A stretch of DNA of 64,000 nt from Spinacia oleracea (Eukaryota; Streptophyta; Magnoliopsida; Caryophyllales; Amaranthaceae), in assembly GCF_020520425.1 (NCBI RefSeq), contig NC_079492.1, positions 38,133,542-38,197,541 on the forward strand, written 5' to 3'. How positions within the stretch are numbered: the stretch's first letter is position 1; every line of letters starts with the position of its first letter. The notes beneath the pieces are model-generated. The model was given only the letters and a program-made list of their open reading frames with translations. It had not been told where the DNA came from and did no database searches. Position numbers and translations under genes: made by a program. Of the stretch, positions 31,691-45,314 are shown one piece after another.

Positions 31691-34212
31691 CCTTTGGTCC
31701 ATTGTCAAGTTTCTCATTGCGATATTATTTTTGCTCGTTTGCTCATTTTTAGAGCTATAAATGAGTTATTAACATTAGTTGTATCTTGCAACACATATTA
31801 CGCATAAAATTCACATGAGAAGCATTCCGATATCAATAATATCCCGATAGCGCAAAGAAAAATGAAGAACATATGAAAATTATAAGAGAAACTAAGTGAC
31901 AGATTTCATGGCAATTACGATAGGTCATATTTGGCCCAAAATGACATTTTTGACGGTTCATGCCAATCATAGGCGAATAGTTTTTTTAAACTAATTTCTA
32001 GCCTAATAATACATCATAAATATACAATTTTATGTACCTTTTCCAGATCTTGAACTTCCTTGCAACTTTTGAATATGTCATGCATGAATTTCATCACGTA
32101 ATAGCCACACTCGACCCCACCCTCTTGTTGGGCGCACTAGATTAAAGAGAACATAAATTAATAGGAAATATAATTGTTTTGGCCGTACAATAAGTAGTGA
32201 ACAAATTATTATTTACCTTAACTGATTTCCATTGAGGAAGTGCGCTTTTTTTTGACATTCATTTTCATCAACACTCTACAATTCCACAATTCATTGGACG
32301 TTAATTAACATTAAATGCTTGAATGTAAAATATGATTGCAAGTTTTATTTGATATGTACAAAAAAAAATATGGAATGTACTTATTCAATAGTGACTTGAC
32401 CAACACGGATCGTAATGGATCTCGACGACAAGAATCAAATTGATAAATTGTGTGGCTTGGAACACATATCACAAGGAGCATCCAATGGAGGCTGCAATCA
32501 CAAAATAGTGGTTTAATAATCCATAATATGCCACTAAAATTACAAAATATCATTAGAATCGACACTAATGTAGGACAATAAAGATATTAAAGCAAAGGCA
32601 TACTCTTCAAAGTACGGGGCTAATATGAACTTGTTTTTAGCTTTTGTGCATTGACGGATACCGTCATCGAGATATTGATTGACTTCGGCTCGATTGTTCA
32701 TGCAACTAGCACCACTTATTGATTGTGGATCCAACCACCCAATATGACTATCCGAACTAAAATCATCGAACTGAAGTGACCTAAAGAACAAGTAAACATA
32801 AGAATAATCGAAACTTGGCACACCATTTACCTTATTAAATATATTACCATAACTAACTATATTAATTACCTCATGAAGACTTGTATCATTGAGATATTAA
32901 GCATATCACCTTTAAGGAATTCACATATATCGTCTTTAGTTACCCATGCTATGCCATGCTCGAAAAAGTGGAATAATGACATGTCCATCTCAACTCCAAT
33001 AGCATTATCACCCGGTAACCCACTAACAAGACTATGCAACCATTTGCACGACTTACTAAGAGAGTCAAACACATCTGATTCCACAAGTAAATTTGCATGA
33101 GAAACTGAACCTTTCGATGATTTAAGTTTGTAGTCTTGACTCTTGCCTTGTGAACTTCCTTTTGCAATCAACTCCATTGATCGTTGACCATCTTTGCTAG
33201 CTTGAGTTGGTGGTTTCTTTGGTTTAGCTGTCTTTGGTGGCGCTTTTAGTTTCTTGATGATCTGCAAGGTTAATTTACAAAACCAAGAGATTATGAAAAA
33301 ACATATAGGAAATGTTATGCAAAATAGAAAGACGTGGAATTAGAAACACAAAGCACCTCGTCTGAAAACTTCACCCATGCAAATGGCCATAGTACATAAG
33401 AACCGGAGGCATCGCCCAAAGTATGGAGAAAATCATTGGGCACCGGAAGTATCCAATCCAAATAGTCTTCATGAACATTGTATGGGCTCACCGCATAATA
33501 ACCACTCGGGACTTGCTTGAAGTGGACTAGTGGCCGGTCACTTTGTGGTTGTGCATTCGCATCGGCCACCATATACAATTTATCACCATTTGATTGTCCC
33601 GGGTGTAGTAGCTCGCAAGGCGTCTCCTCCTAACATTCAACCATCACGAGTAAAAATAGCCATCACGTTATTGAATGAATTAAAACTCCAAAATTTATAT
33701 AAGAACATTACTAAATTAAAACTCCATAATTCACCTCACCTTTAATTCAAGCATTGGTTGAACTCCAGTAGGCAGTTGAACTCTAGCAGGTGGTTGAACT
33801 CCAGTAGGTTCTTGACCTTCAGTAGGTGGTTGAAGGTCAAGAATTGGTTGGCTTGATGAATCCAAAGGGCTACGGCGGGGAACTCCAAGCTTTGTAAGCC
33901 CATCTATTGTAGGATTGCCTCAGTTATCTCCTTCTTCAGTTCTTCTCTCATCGAAGCAATATCTGAAGTTGTTGAAGAAGCAATGGATTTTGAGTTGGTG
34001 GGCTTGCGATATTCTTCACCATACGCCTTTTTCAAGCCAACACGTACCCCTCCAAAAGCTCTTGGATGCCCGGGAGGGTCAGGTCCAAGAGTCATGTACA
34101 AGGGATCCTTGTTTAAAAATGTAGAAACCTTGCCTTCAGCACATGCTTGTTGATATTCAACCTATTTTATAAAAACAATATAAAAAATGATTGTTATATT
34201 AACACTAAAGGT

Positions 34213-34216
<4 letters not shown>

Positions 34217-34302
<86 letters not shown>
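34217..34302. repeat. TA microsatellite
   Basis: About 42 uninterrupted TA units, inside an intron of the CACTA accessory gene. Confidence 0.95.
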
Positions 34303-34307
<5 letters not shown>

Positions 34308-34970
34308 TCAAATTATTGAAAATCACTCCATTTACTTACTAGTTTATCACAACCCTCTTTTGTTTCGGGATTAACAATTATATATTTCCCGTTTTTGTCG
34401 AGACTATGCATCGAACACCACCAATCATTGGCACGGGTGTTGCCACTGTTGGGGTATAATCCTTTTTCTTTCCATCTCTTCCTCTTTTCTTCATAAGTCT
34501 TGGGACCTAGCCGATGACTATGTTTTTTCTTCTTTGCAGAATCAGAACACTTTTTGCGCTTTTCCTACAAAGTATACATGTCAACTTCAATGCAAAATGT
34601 AAACAATAAATTTATTAAGTACGTAGGTAGATTATTTGAAAATTTACAATTGCATGTGGAGTTGTTTTTTGTGCAACAAAAGCCTCCCATTCCTCTAGTG
34701 TGATGTGCTTCCAAATGTCAAAAGGGAGCTTTATAGGTGGCGCTTTTTCACCTTCTTTTTCACCTTCATTTTCACCATCATTTTCTCCTTCATTTTCACC
34801 TTTCTCTGCCTTAGTTCTCTCTCCCTTCTTAGAAATCCAGCCACTCACCAACTTGGCTTTGAAATTTTTGAATCTCATACGTAGATCAGATTAAAAAACG
34901 TCCTTCTTAGCAAGGGAAGGTTCAATATGGAATTGATTCTACACAAACAAATAAAAATGGAAATGTTAGT

Positions 34971-35262
34971 TAACATGTATAGTCCCGAGCATATATTCCC
35001 GAGCCTTTTCATTAAAAGACAACAATATAACATCTAATATTTGAACAGATCAGAAACTGATCAGTTCAGCTGCAGATCAGCAGCAACAGATCAGCAGCAG
35101 CAGATCAGCTGCTGAACAGATCAGAAACTGATCAGTTCAGTTGCAGATCAGCAGCAGCAGATCAGCTGCTGAACATATCAGAAACTGATCAGTTCAGCAG
35201 CAGATCAGCTGCTGCTGATCTGCAACTGTGTAGATCAGAAACTGATATGTTCATCTGTGTTG
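34971..35262. repeat. GATC-rich palindromic repeat block 2 with shared leader
   Basis: It starts with the leader also found at 31116-31185 (GTATAGTCCCGAGCATATAT), then the same GATC words as block 1. It is a partial duplicate of block 1 within the first large intron of the accessory gene. Confidence 0.9.
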
Positions 35263-35984
35263 ATCTGCCTATGACCCTATTAGATTACAAGGCCATTAGC
35301 CTATTTATCCCTGAAGCATTCAGAAACTAAGATCCAATGGCTTCAACAATTCATCGATGTTGCTAGCTATTAACAGTCAGATGACTCAGATCCTCAAGAA
35401 AAGAAGCTTCTACTCATGGACATCCAAGTGACAAAACAAAAAATCAACCTCTAATCCAAGTCAGCAAAAGAAGGAACTTGAATACCAAACAATAAAAATG
35501 ATATATTGAACTACAAGGACTTGTAAGCGAAATCCAATGTTCATTTTGCAACAGCTCCATCCCGATGCTTAACCCCAACACTTTCTGATCAAAAAGCTCA
35601 AATTTCCAACTCTGTATGTGTTTATGCATGTGCACAATCTCTCCCCAAACTTCGACGGAGCTATTTGAAATAACAACAAAACAAGAAACCTAACAATGTC
35701 TTGAGCATTATAACAGTCAATGCCAAAATAAAATCGATCAATAGAAACACTTTCCTCTTCAATGCTCCTTTTATCTTGCCTCTAAAAATAATTATACGCT
35801 TGATCGAACAGATACCTAATCCCCATTCTATAAATTCATAGCATACCATACCAAAATCAAGACAACAGAACGTCCACCAAATTATATATTTAAGTTCACC
35901 ATAGAGGCTACTTTTGATTTTGAGTAACTAATCACATGGAAAGGAAGGATGCAAAACTTCAATAAAATTATACGTCAACAAGCA

Positions 35985-36230
35985 CAGATGAACAGATCAG
36001 TTTCTGATCTGTTCAGTTGCAGATCAGCTGCTGTTGCTGATCTGCAACCGTGCAGATCAGAAACTGATCTGTTCATCTGTGCAGATCAGAAACTGATCTG
36101 TTCATCAGCAGATCAGCAGTAGCAGATCAGCTGCTGAACATATCAGAAAATGATATGTTCAGCAGCTGATCTGCTGCTGCTGATCTGCAGCTGAACAGAT
36201 CAGTTTCTGATCTGTTCAGCAGCTAATCAT
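35985..36230. repeat. GATC-rich palindromic repeat block 3
   Basis: Same words as blocks 1 and 2 without the shared leader; it starts GAACAGATCAGTTTCTGATC. It lies about 125 bp from the donor site of the exon cut by copia. Confidence 0.85.
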
Positions 36231-36463
36231 GTAGTTGTTATGTTCGGACGTATTAGTTGTGCATGCCCTAGTTATGCTCGGACTATTAGCATGCTCTAGT
36301 TCGGACATCAAGTACACGATTAGATAAATTTCTAGAATTAAAAATTAGGCTTACCATTGTATCATCCCACAAAGTTTTCTTCAAGCCCTCGGGTACATCC
36401 TCCCATTTCAACAAAATTGAAATCTTCCGCATACAAAGGCCTATAAATGTTGCATACTTACGG

Positions 36464-37848
36464 TGTAAGGTTATGATTCATATGACAAAACATAAATCAT
36501 GCGGAAAAACCATAAAGCTAGGAAAGCATATTATTTACACATAATCATTTAGCATAGTTTAGATGCATACACTTTGTTGCGTGCCCTCCCTAGCTGCACC
36601 CGAACCGAACAAGAACAAGTCTTTAGGACTCCAAGTGTCGTCCCTCCGTAGATAGCCCACAGTATGTCCGGATCCGCCTCAAGATTGACCAACTAGAATC
36701 GCCCTTAAGGTGCTAGGATTTTCGGCTAGGTTAGTGCAAGAGTATGGCTGAATTTTTCTTTCAAAAACTTACCCTTTGAATACTTCAATTGTCACTATAA
36801 ATTATGACCCTAGGCTCTTATTTATAGAGGTGTGGAAAGGGAATTGGAATCCTACTAGGATACGAATTAATTAAACTAGAATCCTATAAGAACTCTAATT
36901 AATTAATTTATCCTTTTGGGATTAGGAATTTAATCATATACCAAATCCTAATAGCTTTAGGAATCGTGCATGAACACAAACACACACACGCACGGCAGCC
37001 CACGAGGGGCGCCTATGCGCGCGCGCGCTCAGCCCACGCCACGAGGCCCGCAACGCAGCCATGGCCTTGGCGCGCGCTGGGCCTGCCTTGCGGTGGGCCT
37101 GGGCGCTGCCTTGGCTTGGCGTGTGGCGCGCGTTTGGCTTGCTGGGCGACGGCCCAGCTTCGTGTTGGGCCTTCGTCCGGCAGGCCTCGTCCGATGCTTA
37201 TTCGTACGATACGCTTCCGATTAAATTCCCGGTTCCGGAATTAATTTCCGATACGAACAATATTTAATATTTCCGATTCCGGAATTAATTTCCGTTTCGA
37301 ACAAATATTTAATATTTCCGTTTCCGGAATTATTTTCCGATTCCGATAATATTTCCGATTCTTACAATATTTCCGTTTCCGGCAATATTTCCGATTCCGG
37401 CAATATTTCCATTTCCGTTAATATTTTCCGATACGTACCATGTTTCCGTTTCCGGCAACATCTACGACTTGGATAATATTTATATTTCCGATACGATCCA
37501 TATTTCTGTTTCCGGCAATATCATCGTTTTCGGAGTATTCATTTCTTGCTTGTGACGATCTCAGCTCCCACTGAAACCAAGATTCGTCGATTCCGAATAT
37601 CCATAGATGGAGTATTTAATGCCATTAAATACTTGATCCGTTTACGTACTATTTGTGGGACCCTACGGGTTCAGTCAAGAGTAAGCTGTGGATTAATATT
37701 ATTAATTCCACTTGAACTGAAGCGGCCTCTAGCTAGGCATTCAGCTCACTTGATCTCACTGAATTATTAACTTGTTAATTAATACTGAACCGCATTTATT
37801 AGACTTAACATTGAATGCATACTTGGACCAAGGGCACTATTTCCTTCA
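36464..37848 (-). repeat. Copia-B 3' LTR (1385 bp)
   Basis: Full-length LTR with the minus-strand TATAAATA box at 36819-36826, the GC-rich block (about 36980-37190) and TTCCG repeats. Its neighbour on the right is the purine tract, so it is the 3' LTR. Confidence 0.9.
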
Positions 37849-39074
37849 GTCTCCCACTTGTCCTTAGGGACAAGTGTGCATTTACCTAATTTCTTTGTCT
37901 CTCGATGCTTTCTCTTGAACATAAGGTAAGAGCTGTCATCCTTATTATGTCCAGAGGTGTTTCTCGGTTTCAGAGTTCAACTGATTAAATAAACAGATAA
38001 TCATAGCCCATGATTCATCCGAGCACGGCCATGCATTTTACAGTTTCTAGCTCTCCGAGTGGCCTTGTACAACTTTTAAGCATCTCATCCCGATTTATGG
38101 GAGGACAATCCCAATCTTGCGATCTTGAGATTAGACTTCGTTTGATAGATGATTACCTGAGCGTTGCCTTTATAGCCTCCTTTTACGGTGCGACGGTTGG
38201 TCAACGTCAAAGTAACCAGTTCTCAAACAAGTAATCTCAAATCACTCAGGTATTGAGGATTTAGTGTCTAATAATTTTAATGAAATTTACTTATGACAGA
38301 TTTTTCATCTCTTACAGTAAAGTTTCATAGGTCTGTCCGATACTAGTCTTCCCAAAGTAAGTATCTATGCAAATGATTATGACATTGCCATGTCCACATA
38401 GTTCAAGAAACAGAACTACTAGTCATCTTGCATTCCAGTCGTCTAACGTTTTCTATGCGTCCAATTTTATAGAAAACTCCGACCAGGGACCATTTTCAAC
38501 CTTTGACATTCAAGTTCACTTGATAGACATTTCTTAGTCACAGGACTGGTCCTGACAGTCTATCTTGAATATTTCGTCAAATTGAAGGGACTCGTCATTT
38601 AATACTAAACCAAGATTAAATGGAATATGAAAATACATTTCATATATGATAAATGTTCAACCCCAATGTTTTACAACCATGGGCCTCGAACCCATCTTTA
38701 AAACAGTTCATGGAATTCAAAGCTATGCTTGATTTCCAGTGCTACAATGTGAGTGTTGCCTCTCACTTGTTGCATAGGTTTAGTTATCATGCTTTGCCAA
38801 TCTATATATCCTTTTCATCGAATGTTTTTCGAGATAGGATGATAAGATCTTTTGAGTTTGTTTATTATGTGATCTAGTCTTTCTTACTTCATTAGTGGTT
38901 CTACGCATTTTGCAATGAAGAACCATCAAGTCAGCAGACATGTGATCTTCCCAAGTTCAATGAAGGACTCATTAATATAAACAACACTGTTTTATTGCTT
39001 CTTAGGCAATAAGTACTTTTACTTCAATTGTTTAGGTTGCTAGTGATGCTTTGTTTGGATTTACTTATCCAAGC
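37849..39074 (-). other. Copia-B internal region, 3' arm
   Basis: Begins with the purine tract and continues as untranslated sequence. No long open frame. The part near 38700-38780 and 39000-39074 resembles the end of a copia pol region, but I cannot confirm it without a search. Confidence 0.5.
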
Positions 39075-39574
39075 TGATGTGGGTAAAAATACCCCGCTTA
39101 CATGGCTCCATTAAACGTGAGACACGTGGCATTCCCCGGTTGGCCAGCCATCTATTTGGCTGCCATTTAGGAGCTACAATGCGCTGATGTATGACTAGCC
39201 AAGTTATGCCAGCAACTTTAAGGCCCATGGCCCAAAAAGGAAATTTGTGATGGTGACACATGTCACCATCTGATAAACCAACCAATCATATGAGGTCACT
39301 CTAGGGTTTCCCCCAAAAGGGGGGCTATAAATATACTCAATTCCCAAGAAATTGACACACAATTCTTGATAGAGAAACATTCTACTACTTACTTTAATGC
39401 TTTCTGTTTATTAATTACATCTTCCTTAAAACCCGTGTCTTACTTAAGCATCGGAGGGAATATTCCTTCGGGAATATTCTTGTTTTGTAGGTACGCCGCC
39501 GACGTTGACTGGACTCAACACTACGTGGAACCTGATACCTCCTCGTCATCATCCAAGGAAAAACTCCCACAACA
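39075..39574 (+). repeat. G2 5' LTR (500 bp)
   Basis: Runs TGATGTGGG...CCCACAACA with TATAAATA at 39326-39333. A primer site TGGTGCCGTGTGTGGGG follows at 39577. Confidence 0.93.
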
Positions 39575-39605
39575 TTTGGTGCCGTGTGTGGGGAGGTAAG
39601 GTAAC

Positions 39606-42026
39606 ATGGTAGACGTCCAGCACTCCGGAGACGGGCCCATCAGTCGAAACGAAAATGACAAAACTGCAATCAATGGTGATCGTCCTCCTCGAGGGAGGGA
39701 CGACAGAAGCAATCCGTCTGTAGGACAAGGCGGTTGTCCTGAACCTCCTCCTGAGCCGCAACTTGAGCAGGTTCAAGTAGACGATGAGACGGGTCAACCT
39801 TTGCTTCCTCCAGGCGGCCATTTGAGAGCTGATGCCGACACAGTTATGGAAGAAAACCCAGACTTGCCGGTGTCTGCTGGACAGCTTAAAGATATCCTAG
39901 TTGGATTCAAGGCGTAGATGGACACCCTACAAGATGAGATCAAAATTATCCGTTCTCAGTCTCAGGGGACGGGAATACCATTCTTTAATGGACTCGCTCG
40001 GTCTAATGTTTGGCGGCAAGACCAAGCACGAAATGACAATCATGACAGACGCTTTGACAGAACCAGATCTTCCTTCCAGCCCATAGCTCCGCGTCGGGTT
40101 CTACCAACTTTTCGGCTTGAACCTGAACCGTCCAGAAGAGTACCGATCATTCAGCTAGATAGGCCTCAAGAAACTGAGCTGTCAGATACTGGTTCCACTC
40201 CCGTCATGCAAGATTCACCCCTTGCTGCCCCTTCGCGCCGTCTCACCAGGACCCATGTCAGCCGTGCGGACAGCGAGCGGCGTAGAACATCCCAGAATAG
40301 GAGGCAGGATCCAATATGCCATATTCAACAGGGGGTGGCCGGCATTATCCTTGATTACACCACTCCATTATGTGCTGATATCATGAACGCTCCCAAGGAG
40401 CCTAAAGTGAAGCCGCCAGCTATTGACGCCTATGACGGCACGTCTGACCTTGATGTACATCTCTTGGCCTATCGGCACCATGTGTATGTCCAGGGAACTA
40501 CCGGTGCAACCTGGTGCAAATACTTTCCGTCCACTCTGAAAGGAGTTGCCTCAAAATGGTTCGAGAAGTTGCCCGCAGGAACGATCAATACGTATGCGGA
40601 ATTAGAGATGTTATTTTCTGCAAGATTTATGGCTTATAAAGAGGAGAAGAAGACGAGCATGCATTTGGGCCGAATACAACAAGGGAAAGATGAGTCCTTG
40701 CGAAGCTATGTTCGACGTTTCGATTTGGAGTCTGGACAGATTCCAGACTTACCTGACGGTGTAGCCTTTGATAATTTCTTCAGGGGACTTAAGAAGGGGT
40801 CCTTTAAGTTTGACCTGGTGAAGAAAAGTGTTAGAACTATGGCCGACGCTCTAGATGAGGCCGAGTCCTTCATTCATGCCACCGAAATCTGCTCCGTCCC
40901 TAAAGAGTCTAAGGGAACAGAGACCACTGATCATCCGCAGCGAAAGAACAAATCGGATAAAAAGACCAGCCTTCCGAATGGGACATGGGCCATTGAAAAG
41001 AAAAGTTATCAGACAACTCAGTCTCAAGGACAGAAGAGAGAACGTCCCTATGATAAAGAAAGGTTCGAGTACAACACCGACTTGTACACAATACTGCTGG
41101 ATGTGAGTGATAGATATGAGATTGATCGTCCGTTCCCCATGAAGTCGCCGGTGGAAACTAGGGATAGCTCTCTTTACTGTAAGTTCCACTGTGATGTAGG
41201 ACACGAAACAAAAGATTGCAAGAGTTTGCGAAGGGCTCTTGATGGGTTAGCCGCCAAGGGATTCTTGAAGTCGTATCTCAGTTCAAGTGCAGGAGGAAGT
41301 GGTAAGAAATTCTACAAGAAAAGCAAGTCACCGTCATACCGCCGTGACGACAATGATACTGATCCTGAAATTATGGCCGTCATTTCTGGAGGTCTGGCCG
41401 CTGGTGGCCCAACAATGAGAGGTCAAAAGGACTATGCAAGCCGATTGGGGCAGGTCATGTTGTCTGGAAAAGCCCCAATGAACCACTTCCCTAAAGTGGA
41501 GATTTGTGAATCAGACAGGGGCAAGATCGCCACTCCACACGACGATCCCCTGGTTATTGAATTGAAGGTAGCAAACCTCAAAGTAAGGCGTATATTAGTA
41601 GATACGGGGAGTTCGTCTGACATTATCAGCACAGCTTGTCTAAATCGTCTTGAACATGACCCCAAGACCATTGAAAAGATACATTACCCGATCATTGGAT
41701 TCGGAGGCGGCATAATTCATCCCCAAGGGATAATCACTTTGCCCCTACGAGTGGGAGGTCGGCATCAGAGCAAGAACCTGAACGTCCGATTTCTAATTGT
41801 GAAAGACCTCACAACCTATAATATCATATTGGGGCGTCCAACTTTAAACCAGGCTAAAGCGGTGGTCGTCACTCATCTTATGCTTATGAAATATGTTTGC
41901 GATAAAGGCCAGGTCGGCACTATTCATGGTGATCAACAGCTAGCAAGAGACTGTTATCTCACTACGCTAAGCCCCGAGGCTTGGGAAAAACTGACGAAGC
42001 ACGAACAAGCTCTAAAAGAAAGCTAG
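39606..42026 (+). pseudogene. G2 gag and protease (in-frame stop)
   Basis: The frame starts at MVDVQHSGDGP (39606), meets TAG at 39915-39917 after 104 codons, and stays open in the same frame to 42026. The gag domain reads WCKYFPSTLKGVASKWF (about 40510-40562). A knuckle-like YCKFHxxxGHETKDC lies near 41176-41220. The protease is RILVDTGSSSDII (about 41590-41630), with the usual Thr that G1 lacks. The TAG may be a mutated CAG. Near 42000-42026 the reading moves to another frame for about 170 bases and returns near 42165. Confidence 0.85.
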
Positions 42027-45000
42027 ATGAGATAGAGGAGAAAGTCAAGAAAGAAACCTTCACCATTGCCACGGTGCACATGGAAGCCAGACGACCTGAG
42101 CCGGTTGGTGGACATTATGAAATCATCCTCGATGAAACACGTCCAGATAGGACGGTGCCAGTAGGGGGTCTCTCCTGACGACCAGCTTGGGGCACATTTG
42201 GTCACTCTCCTGAGAGAATTCCAGGATATTTTTGCTTTTGCTGTGGAAGAAATGCCGGGCATCGATCCAAGCATAGCCGTCCACAAACTCAATGTAGATG
42301 AGTCTTTAAAACCTGTCCGTCAGAAGAAGAGAAATCACGGGGAAGCAAGAAACAAAGCCGCAGCTGAAGAAGTTCAGAAGTTGTTAGAGGCTGGGTTCAT
42401 TCGGCCAAGTCAATATCCAGATTGGGTGGCAAATGTAGTGTTGGTACCAAAACCCAACAAATCCTGGAGAATGTGTGTGGACTATACAGGTTTAAACAAG
42501 GCTTGCCCAAAAGACAGCTTCCCTTTGTCCAAGATAGACCGGCTGGTAGATTCAACGGCAGGTCATGCTTTGATGTCCTTCATGGATGCATACTCGGGCT
42601 TCCACCAAATTCCCTTGTGGCCAGATGATCAAGAGAAAACGTCATTTGTTACTGAGGAAGGCCTGTACTGTTACAAAGTGATGCCGTTTGGCTTAAAGAA
42701 TGCGCCGGCCACATTTCAACGTCTGGTCAACACTGTCTTCTCTGGTCAGTTAGGACGCAACATCGAAGCTTACATTGATGATATGATAGTAAAAAGCAAG
42801 CAACGTGAAGAACACTTGGCTGACCTAAGAGAAACTTTTGAAACGCTCCGAAAATACCAGATGAGGTTGAATCCAAAGAAGTGTGTTTTTGGGGTGACGG
42901 CTGGAAAGTTCTTGGGATTCCTCATTGATGAAAGGGGAATCGAGGCCAATCCTGATAAAGTACAAGCAGTAATAGACATGACGTCGCCAAAATCAGTCAA
43001 GGAAGTCCAACGCCTGACGGGATGTCTAGCGGCCCTGGGGCGGTTCTTATCAAGGGCAGGTGACAACTGTCATTACTTCTTCGGCACAATCAAGAAGAAG
43101 AGAAAATTAGAATGGACTGAGTCGGCAGAAACTGCCTTCATCCGGCTAAAAGAGCACCTCCACACCCTACCTCGGCTTGTCAGTCCTCTTCATGGGGAAA
43201 CTTTGTATGTGTATTTGGCCATCTCTGAATGGTCCTTGAGTGCTGTGTTGCTAACTGAAAGGGAGGGAGTGCAACTCCCCGTCTATTTTGTGAGCCATGT
43301 CCTGCAAAACGCTGAATTAAGATATTCTCCAATTGAGAAGTTTGCACTTGCGCTGTTTATGGCCAGCAAGAAGCTGCGCCCTTACTTTCTGGCACACAAA
43401 CTGGTGGTATACACAGATCAACCCTTGAAACAACCTCTTACTAAGCTAGACGCTGCCGGACGAATGCTAAAATGGGCAATTGAGCTAAATGCATTTGATA
43501 TCTCATATGAGCCTCGAAAAGCTATCAAGGGACAAGCATTTTCTGATTTCATTGCAGAGATGACGAGGCCGAATTTTGAAAAGAATGTGGCGACTCGCTG
43601 GACAGTCTATGTAGATGGCTTGTCAACCCAGAACGGGTGTGGAGCCGGCATAATATGTCAGTCTTCTGAGGGAGACAAGTATGAGTATGCCATGAGATTC
43701 AACTTCTAAACTTCCAACAATGAGGCAGAATATGAAGCTTTATTAGCCGGCATAAAAATGTGCAAAGCCGCTGGAGCTCAAGAGATACTTGCCTTCTCCG
43801 ACTCTCAGCTCATTGTGAGCCAAGTAAATGGGGACTATGAGGCAAGGGACCCTAACATGATCAAATATATGCAAGCTGTGCATCAAGAAATAGAACATCT
43901 AAAGAGCTTCGAAGTTAAGCAGATTCCCAGGACGGAGAACAATCAGGCCGATGCCCTGTCAAAACTAGCTAGCTCGGCTTCCTGTGATACTCCGCGTCAC
44001 GTGTTTTGGGAAGTAAAGGATAAGCGAAGTATTGAGCAGGAATTGTGCACTCCTATAGTAGCTGTCCTGGATCGGTCGTCAACATGGATGGACCCTATCA
44101 TTGCTTACAAAATGGACGGTACGCTTCCGGACAATTCAAGTCTGGCCGCCAAAATACAAAAGAAGAGTTCTTGGTTTGAATGGTGGAATGGAGTTTTGTA
44201 CAAAAAGTCTAGACCTCTCCTGCGGTGCGTCACTCCTGAGAAAGGAAAGGAAATTCTAGACGATTTGCACCAAGGATTATGTAGCTCCCACATTGGAGGA
44301 CGAGCCCTGGCACAGAAAGCTTTGCGAACTGGTTATTATTGGCCCACTTTGAGAGAAGACGCCTTAGCCATGGTGCAAAAATGTGACAAGTGCCAACGGT
44401 TTGCTCATCTCATCCACAGGCCGGCCCACCCACTTACTCCTATTATGAGTCCCATTCCGTTTGCCAAGTGGGGGATGGACCTGTTAGGGCCATATACAGC
44501 AGCCCCTGGAGGTCGGCGCTATGTGATAGTGGCTGTTGATTACTTCACCAAGTGGGTTGAAGCAGAGGCTCTCAAGAACATAAAGACAAGTGATGTGAGG
44601 GCATTTATCTGGAAAAATGTCATGACTCGCTTTGGAATACCTCAAGCTATCGTCTTTGATAATGGGCCTCAGTTTGAGACGCCTAAGCTGAAGGAGTGGT
44701 TGGCAGTTCACGACATAAATAGCTGTTTTGCCTCTGTGGGACGACCTCAAGCCAATGGCCAAGTCGAAGCTTTTAACAAAATCATCTCCGAGGGGATCAA
44801 GAAGAAACTAGATGAAGCCAAAGGTCTATGGGCCGATGAGTTACCAAACGTCTTATGGTCCATCCGCACCACGGCTAAAAACTCAACCGGCGAGACCCCA
44901 TTTATGTTAGCCTATGGAGCTGACGCTGTATTACCCATAGAAATGTGTGAACCTACACTAAGGGTCATGTTATATGACGAGAATGCCAACTGGGAAATGA

Positions 45001-45314
45001 TGAAGTTGGCCCTTGACTTTTTACCTGAAGTGAGAGGAAATGCAGCATTGAGGCAACAATTGTACAAGATAAGGATGGCGAGGGAGTACAACAAGAAAGT
45101 CTCCAAAAGAGTGCTCAAAGTAGGAGACTTTGTTCTCCGGAAAATGGAATCTGTGGGACGAGCCAACGAACAGGGTAAACTGACGCCCACTTGGGAGGGA
45201 CGCTATGAGATCTATGACGAAGTCAGAGATGGAACCTATCGCATTCAGGACATGCAGGGCCGGCCTATTTTACGCACCTGGAATGCAGACAATCTCAAAA
45301 AATACTTTTTCTAG
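42027..45314 (+). pseudogene. G2 pol: RT, RNase H, integrase (frameshifts and stop)
   Basis: Between about 42000 and 42178 the sensible frame is shifted (HMEARRPEPVGGHYEIILDE); a run of five G near 42163 marks the return. From 42198 RT is open and shows YIDDM (about 42772-42786), then Ty3-type RNase H. The archaeal-type RNase H (YVDGLSTQNGCG) is cut by TAA at 43707-43709, just before NNEAEYEALLAG. The frame resumes to integrase with an HHCC zinc site (HQGLCSSHIGG to CDKCQ), MDLLGP, FDNGPQF and QVEAFN, ending KKYFF. The element cannot make a full polyprotein. Confidence 0.88.

Larger units (their letters stand above)
29133..32033 (-). other. Last intron of the CACTA accessory gene, filled with repeats
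   Basis: About 2.9 kb between the exon with the protease Cys and the final exon. It holds the 161-bp array and the largest palindromic GATC block. No coding sequence. Confidence 0.6.
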
